From NCBI GenBank assembly GCA_903832775.1, contig CAILCX010000031.1:1-45512 (forward strand): a DNA stretch of 45,512 nt, in the 5' to 3' direction. The notes beneath the pieces are model-generated. The model was not told the DNA's origin, made no database searches, and was given only the letters and a program-made list of their open reading frames with translations. The position numbers and the translations under genes were made by a program. Position 1 is the stretch's first letter. Each line of letters begins with the position of its first letter. This DNA is from an uncultured Methylobacter sp. Its GTDB lineage: Bacteria; Pseudomonadota; Gammaproteobacteria; Methylococcales; Methylomonadaceae. Shown one piece after another: positions 41,815 through 45,512 of the stretch.

Positions 41815-43248
41815 GTGAAACATAATTCATCATACAGCCTGCCCTCCACGGAGGAACTTCTAATTACCGGAGGTGACGAGCGTATCGCGCTCAATACATC
41901 TACCGGATTAAACAAATATGGCTGCCAACCGTTTCCTGATCCAGAGCTACTGGCTTTTAGTTCGTCTACTGCATCCGTTATTTCCGCTCAAGGTTATGCC
42001 GCTGCGAGTCAACTGCACACCGAATTACTAATGGCAATTGACGCAGAGCCATACGAAGCCGTCTATAACCGAAAAATGAAAGAGATTCGTTTGGAATGGC
42101 TGCAACTTTGCGAGCTATCTGACCTTCCCGAATTAGAACTGATCTTTTCTCCGTCGGGCACCGAAACACACGCCCTTGTCGCTCAGTACGCAGGTCGTAA
42201 ATCATTGAAACCGACACTGATCATCATGGTTGAAGCCAATGAAACCGGGAGTGGCGTGATTTCGGCTTTAAACGAACACACCAGCAACGGAAAAAATAAC
42301 GTAGAAATAGCACAAATCGCTATTCGCCTGGAAGATGGAACTCCCAGATTATTAACAGATATTGATACTGAAGTAGAGATGCTGGTTGCTAAAGCGGTTG
42401 CAGCAGAGCGGCGCGTCCTGCTGATTCTGGTTGACCAGTCCAAAACCGGATTAATTGCGCCAAGCCCGGCCTGCGTCATAGCCCTACATAATCAGTATAC
42501 GGACGTCGTTGAAGTACTGATTGATGCATGCCAGTTCCGCATCGGACTGCCGACCTTACGTGCTTATCTTGATCAAGAATTTATGGTTGCACTGACCGGT
42601 TCAAAATTCCTGACAGCTCCGTCTTTCTCGGCTGTATTACTACTTCCAGGTAGCGTAGCATCACGGTTTCAAAAAAACGCTGACTTAAAGGACCAGCCTT
42701 ACAATTTCGGCCTATTATTGCGTATTGCAGTAGCACTGGAAGAATTACGAAGATTCCGCGCTGTGCCGGAAGTAGTCTTGATAAGGTTTATGCAGGATTT
42801 TGCAAAGGCAATCAAGCAACGCCTAAGCTCAGACCCTTATTTCGAAGCCTTGCCTGTGCTCGAACTAGACCGTCAACCCTTAACAACTGCAACCAACTGG
42901 GATCATCTCCAGACCATCTTCCCTTTTTTGCTCTTTAATCCCCAAACAGACAAACGAACGCCTTTAAGCCGCGAACAAACTGGAATTGTTTATCAACAAC
43001 TTATGACTACACTAAAGACCGCCAGACCTGACCCATTCAAAACAGATATTGCCTCAACGCGCTGCCAATTTGGACAGCCAGTCGCTTGTGGAATCAGGAA
43101 CGACATACCAGTCAGTGCCTTACGTTTATGTCTCAGTTCAAGACTGATTGCCGAAGCATCGACGGGGGCTGATAAAAGTCTCGTATTAATTAAACAGGCC
43201 CTGAAAGCGCTGGATAAAACAACATTGTTAATTCAACAATCAGAATAA
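41815..43248 (+). CDS. Divergent fold-type I PLP-dependent enzyme
   Basis: 477 residues. PLP features are FSPSGTETHALVAQY (phosphate-binding Ser/Gly/Thr), D237 in LIDACQFR and the candidate Schiff-base lysine K264 in LTGSKFLTAPSFSA. Overall it resembles aminotransferase class V/cysteine-desulfurase-like proteins but is distant from any I can name. The start is GTG at 41815, five bases after the ATP-grasp stop; there is no clear ribosome site, so coupling is likely. The SFSAV segment after the Lys is atypical of class V transaminases. Its reaction (transamination, decarboxylation or lyase) is not decidable here. Confidence 0.72.
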   Translation: MKHNSSYSLPSTEELLITGGDERIALNTSTGLNKYGCQPFPDPELLAFSSSTASVISAQGYAAASQLHTELLMAIDAEPYEAVYNRKMKEIRLEWLQLCELSDLPELELIFSPSGTETHALVAQYAGRKSLKPTLIIMVEANETGSGVISALNEHTSNGKNNVEIAQIAIRLEDGTPRLLTDIDTEVEMLVAKAVAAERRVLLILVDQSKTGLIAPSPACVIALHNQYTDVVEVLIDACQFRIGLPTLRAYLDQEFMVALTGSKFLTAPSFSAVLLLPGSVASRFQKNADLKDQPYNFGLLLRIAVALEELRRFRAVPEVVLIRFMQDFAKAIKQRLSSDPYFEALPVLELDRQPLTTATNWDHLQTIFPFLLFNPQTDKRTPLSREQTGIVYQQLMTTLKTARPDPFKTDIASTRCQFGQPVACGIRNDIPVSALRLCLSSRLIAEASTGADKSLVLIKQALKALDKTTLLIQQSE

Positions 43249-43254
43249 CCAAAA

Positions 43255-43329
43255 CTGACTGATGGAACAGTCAGAGAATAGGGATTAAAGGATATTGGCC
43301 TACTACCACTAATAAAATCAATCCCTATT
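43255..43329. terminator. Nested inverted repeats between convergent genes
   Basis: A perfect seven-pair hairpin CTGACTG (43255-43261) / CAGTCAG (43268-43274). It is followed by a perfect ten-base inverted repeat AATAGGGATT (43277-43286) / AATCCCTATT (43320-43329) around 33 bases. They lie between the converging PLP gene and permease gene, and a termination role is plausible though no long T-run follows. Confidence 0.5.
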
Positions 43330-43339
43330 AATAACATTC

Positions 43340-44440
43340 TTAACAATTAGTATCCAGATTGTTATCGCCTATCCGTGGCCAGGCAGTCAATACCGCCTTA
43401 ACAACAGTAGCCAGTGGAATAGCCAGAAATACCCCCCAAAAACCCCACAAACCTCCAAAAAACAATATCGCAACAATTATGGCGATGGCATGTAAATTAA
43501 CAGCTTCTGAAAATAATATCGGCACCAATACCACGCCATCTAAAGCCTGAATAATTGAATAGGCGATGACAACGTACATAAACTCATCATCACCAAATCC
43601 CCATTGAAAATAAGCCACAGCCAACACAGGAAAAGTAACCAGTGTCGCCCCCACATAAGGAATAATAACCGACAACCCCATACAAACAGCTAGCAGCATC
43701 GAGTAATTCAAACCCATTGCGGCATATGTTACATAACTGACAGCCCATAAAATAAAAACTTCTGAAAACTTGCCACGCACATAATTACCAATCTGCATAT
43801 CGACCTCTTCCCACACCCGCACTGTCAAATGTCGGTCTCTGGGCATAAACTGTAAAAACCAGGTCACCAGCAATTGCTTGTCTTTCAATAGAAAAAAAAC
43901 CATCATCGGAACCAGAAACAAATAAATCATCACACTGACCAAGCCCACTACCGAGGCGGCTGAGATGGATAAAACATTCTGTCCATAGGTTAATAATTCA
44001 CGCTGAACGGCAAACATCATTTGCTGAATTTTACTTTCCGAAATCCATTTAGGATATATTTCGGGTAACCGCATGATTCCAGTTTGGGCTCTACTAATTA
44101 TTTCAGGAATATGCTGGACAAGTTCGACAGCCTGCTGGGAAACCATCGGCATCAAATAAAACAGGAGAAAACCCAGGCAGGCCATAAATACAGAAAAGAC
44201 CAGATATACAGCTGGCAGGCGCGGCATCTTCAGGATTTCAGCCTTAGTTATCAATCCTTCCAGCAAAAAGGCCAGTACAATAGAGACAAAAACAGGCATT
44301 AACAAATCGGAAAGAGAATAAATAAGCACAAAACTGACAACCAGAATAATGGCCAGTGCAACTGCTTGAGAATTGGGTAAGAAATCCTTAAAGAAATCTC
44401 TTATAAAACCAGAATTTACAATTCGAACTTGAGTAGACAT
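43340..44440 (-). CDS. perM: AI-2E family (PerM/TqsA-like) membrane permease
   Basis: 366 residues with about eight transmembrane helices. Family marks include MPVFVSIVLAFLLEGLI near the N-terminus, FLVPMMVFFLLKDKQ in the middle, and the C-terminal IIPYVGATLVTFPV and GGLWGFWGVFLAIPLA. The family includes TqsA (AI-2 exporter) and PerM, plus Na+/H+ antiporters; the substrate here is unknown. It converges on the PLP operon. The use of perM is by family resemblance only. Confidence 0.88.
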   Translation of the reverse strand: MSTQVRIVNSGFIRDFFKDFLPNSQAVALAIILVVSFVLIYSLSDLLMPVFVSIVLAFLLEGLITKAEILKMPRLPAVYLVFSVFMACLGFLLFYLMPMVSQQAVELVQHIPEIISRAQTGIMRLPEIYPKWISESKIQQMMFAVQRELLTYGQNVLSISAASVVGLVSVMIYLFLVPMMVFFLLKDKQLLVTWFLQFMPRDRHLTVRVWEEVDMQIGNYVRGKFSEVFILWAVSYVTYAAMGLNYSMLLAVCMGLSVIIPYVGATLVTFPVLAVAYFQWGFGDDEFMYVVIAYSIIQALDGVVLVPILFSEAVNLHAIAIIVAILFFGGLWGFWGVFLAIPLATVVKAVLTAWPRIGDNNLDTNC

Positions 44441-44650
44441 TGATAGCGGAAGTTTTTTATTATTATTTTCTCTATTCTACATCCAATAAAATGTTTGAAC
44501 GAATAAATACACCCTTATCATACTTGGCGAAAAGCCAATAAAACACACTTAAGACAAGCCTCATACCTTACCCATAAAGCCTGAAACATCATTCAGTAAA
44601 AGATTAGGCAATTGAAAATACAATATCTAATGAGTTTTCTTTCTTACCAA

Positions 44651-45376
44651 TCAGTTCATTTTTTTCTGCAAATCTTCTCGTTGAACTTGCTGTATATAAT
44701 GCTGTATAGCCTCTTCAGCCTTGCTCGATATATTGTTAAATTTACAACCAATTTTCTGAATTTTTTCAATTTTATCAGGATTGACAATGCACTTATTACA
44801 AATCTCAAACGAAGTTGAAATTTCCCCTATGCCAGGAAGAGTAATGTTACAGCGATCAAATATTCTGCCGGGTTCCAAAAAATCAGAAATTTCTTTTGAA
44901 GCATTAAGCATAGCAAAACCGGTAAGACTAATATCGTAAATTTTAAGCTTAATAACTTTGTTATCTTTAGCATTCAATTGACAGTAACTGGGCTTTAACA
45001 GTGTAGATTTGACGCGGTAATAACCTCTACGTTGCCCCCAATAAAACGCTTTCGGAATAGACATAACGAATGCCGAATCACCTTCATGGGCAATTTTTTT
45101 AAGCGCTGTGCCTGTAAATGAAACTTTTATACCTTCAAACTCCGTTTTGAAAGTCACCTCACATGAATTAAGCACATGTTGATTTAAATATTCCTTAGGT
45201 CCACATTCTAATACGACCGTATTATTGCTTTCGTTTATCCCAAGCAAAGTTGTGATGTACGAATGCCTGCCCATGCCAAAGCTTGCACTGATAAGGCATT
45301 TTTCTTTCAACAACAAGGCCAAATGGTTCGCTATTTGTCTTGTATTCTGAATTGAAAATAAAGATATATCGTTCAT
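44651..45376 (-). CDS. YcgR-like PilZ c-di-GMP receptor
   Basis: 241 residues in two domains. An N-terminal YcgR-N-like beta barrel (about 1-105) is followed by a PilZ domain (about 110-230). The PilZ signature is present: RRGYYR (RxxxR) and DISLTGFAM (the D-x-S-x-x-G motif), which grip c-di-GMP. YcgR proteins slow the flagellar motor when c-di-GMP is high. No flagellar genes are in the window. It lies 210 bases upstream of the permease, is probably monocistronic, and is a natural effector for the GGDEF-EAL protein encoded at 13829-16429. Confidence 0.85.
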   Translation of the reverse strand: MNDISLFSIQNTRQIANHLALLLKEKCLISASFGMGRHSYITTLLGINESNNTVVLECGPKEYLNQHVLNSCEVTFKTEFEGIKVSFTGTALKKIAHEGDSAFVMSIPKAFYWGQRRGYYRVKSTLLKPSYCQLNAKDNKVIKLKIYDISLTGFAMLNASKEISDFLEPGRIFDRCNITLPGIGEISTSFEICNKCIVNPDKIEKIQKIGCKFNNISSKAEEAIQHYIQQVQREDLQKKMN

Positions 45377-45512
45377 AATCAGTTCTAATATATTTTTGAT
45401 TTATAGTTGTTTCCAGTCTGGACATATTTTTAATTTTGAAATCGGCAGCTTCCCAACTTGAGAACAACCAAAAACATCTTTTAATTTACAAGCAGCAAAA
45501 ACGTTTTTTACC

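Noticed and set aside
1-45512. CRISPR arrays, tRNA or rRNA genes, intact transposons
   Set aside because: No regularly spaced repeats, no cloverleaf or conserved rRNA segments, and only one transposase remnant were seen by eye.

Overview
The window reads as a chromosomal segment of a Gram-negative gammaproteobacterium. The ffh / rpsP-rimM-trmD-rplS block with a divergent ypjD-like gene, a LpxA-family acyltransferase, an Lpp-type alanine-zipper lipoprotein and dbpA fit this. The DUF2341-ExbB fusion, an exosortase-associated TIGR04073 protein and the dense PAS/heme/hemerythrin signalling make an aquatic methanotroph-like lineage (Methylococcales) my best guess. That guess is inference, because no marker gene such as 16S rRNA is present.

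Layout. 1-3155 (minus): an energised outer-membrane cluster of a DUF2341-LamG-ExbB fusion, ExbD, a TonB-like protein and the start of a Porin_5-type porin. 3409-4348 (minus): three small secreted or membrane proteins of unknown role. 4694-5248 (plus): a MarR regulator with a C-terminal four-cysteine tail. 5418-9980 (plus): a complete arsenic operon arsR-arsC-arsD-arsA-arsI-acr3, covering arsenate reduction, arsenite chaperoning and ATP-driven handling, a candidate C-As lyase, and efflux.

10235-27252 (plus) is about 17 kb of signal transduction. It starts with a four-PAS HisKA_2 kinase translationally coupled to a REC-ANTAR antitermination regulator. Next come a GGDEF-EAL protein with an ethylene-receptor-like copper site and a PAS-containing chemoreceptor ending in a CheR-tether-like pentapeptide. 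After a gap holding a decayed IS5-type transposase there is a tight five-gene group: REC-PAS, HDOD, hemerythrin-PAS kinase, REC with degenerate HD-GYP, and a kinase with a CxxCH heme domain. Together these look like a gas/redox sensing network feeding c-di-GMP, RNA antitermination and chemotaxis. A strong bidirectional terminator closes it.

27392-34618 (minus) holds a TIGR04073 protein, an Lpp-like lipoprotein, a GNAT-peptidase C39 fusion overlapping a DUF2817 M14-type peptidase, dbpA, an orphan LpxA homologue, xerD and ogt. 34732-38093 (minus) is the conserved ribosome/SRP block. 38307-43248 (plus) holds a YpjD/CcsA-like membrane protein, then a three-gene operon of a group II PLP decarboxylase, a helical-repeat/ATP-grasp ligase and a divergent fold-type I PLP enzyme. 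This operon is a plausible undescribed small-molecule pathway. 43340-45376 (minus) holds an AI-2E family permease and a YcgR-like PilZ protein, which is a c-di-GMP effector.

No tRNA, rRNA, CRISPR array or intact mobile element was seen. All assignments come from reading motifs by eye; no database search was run.
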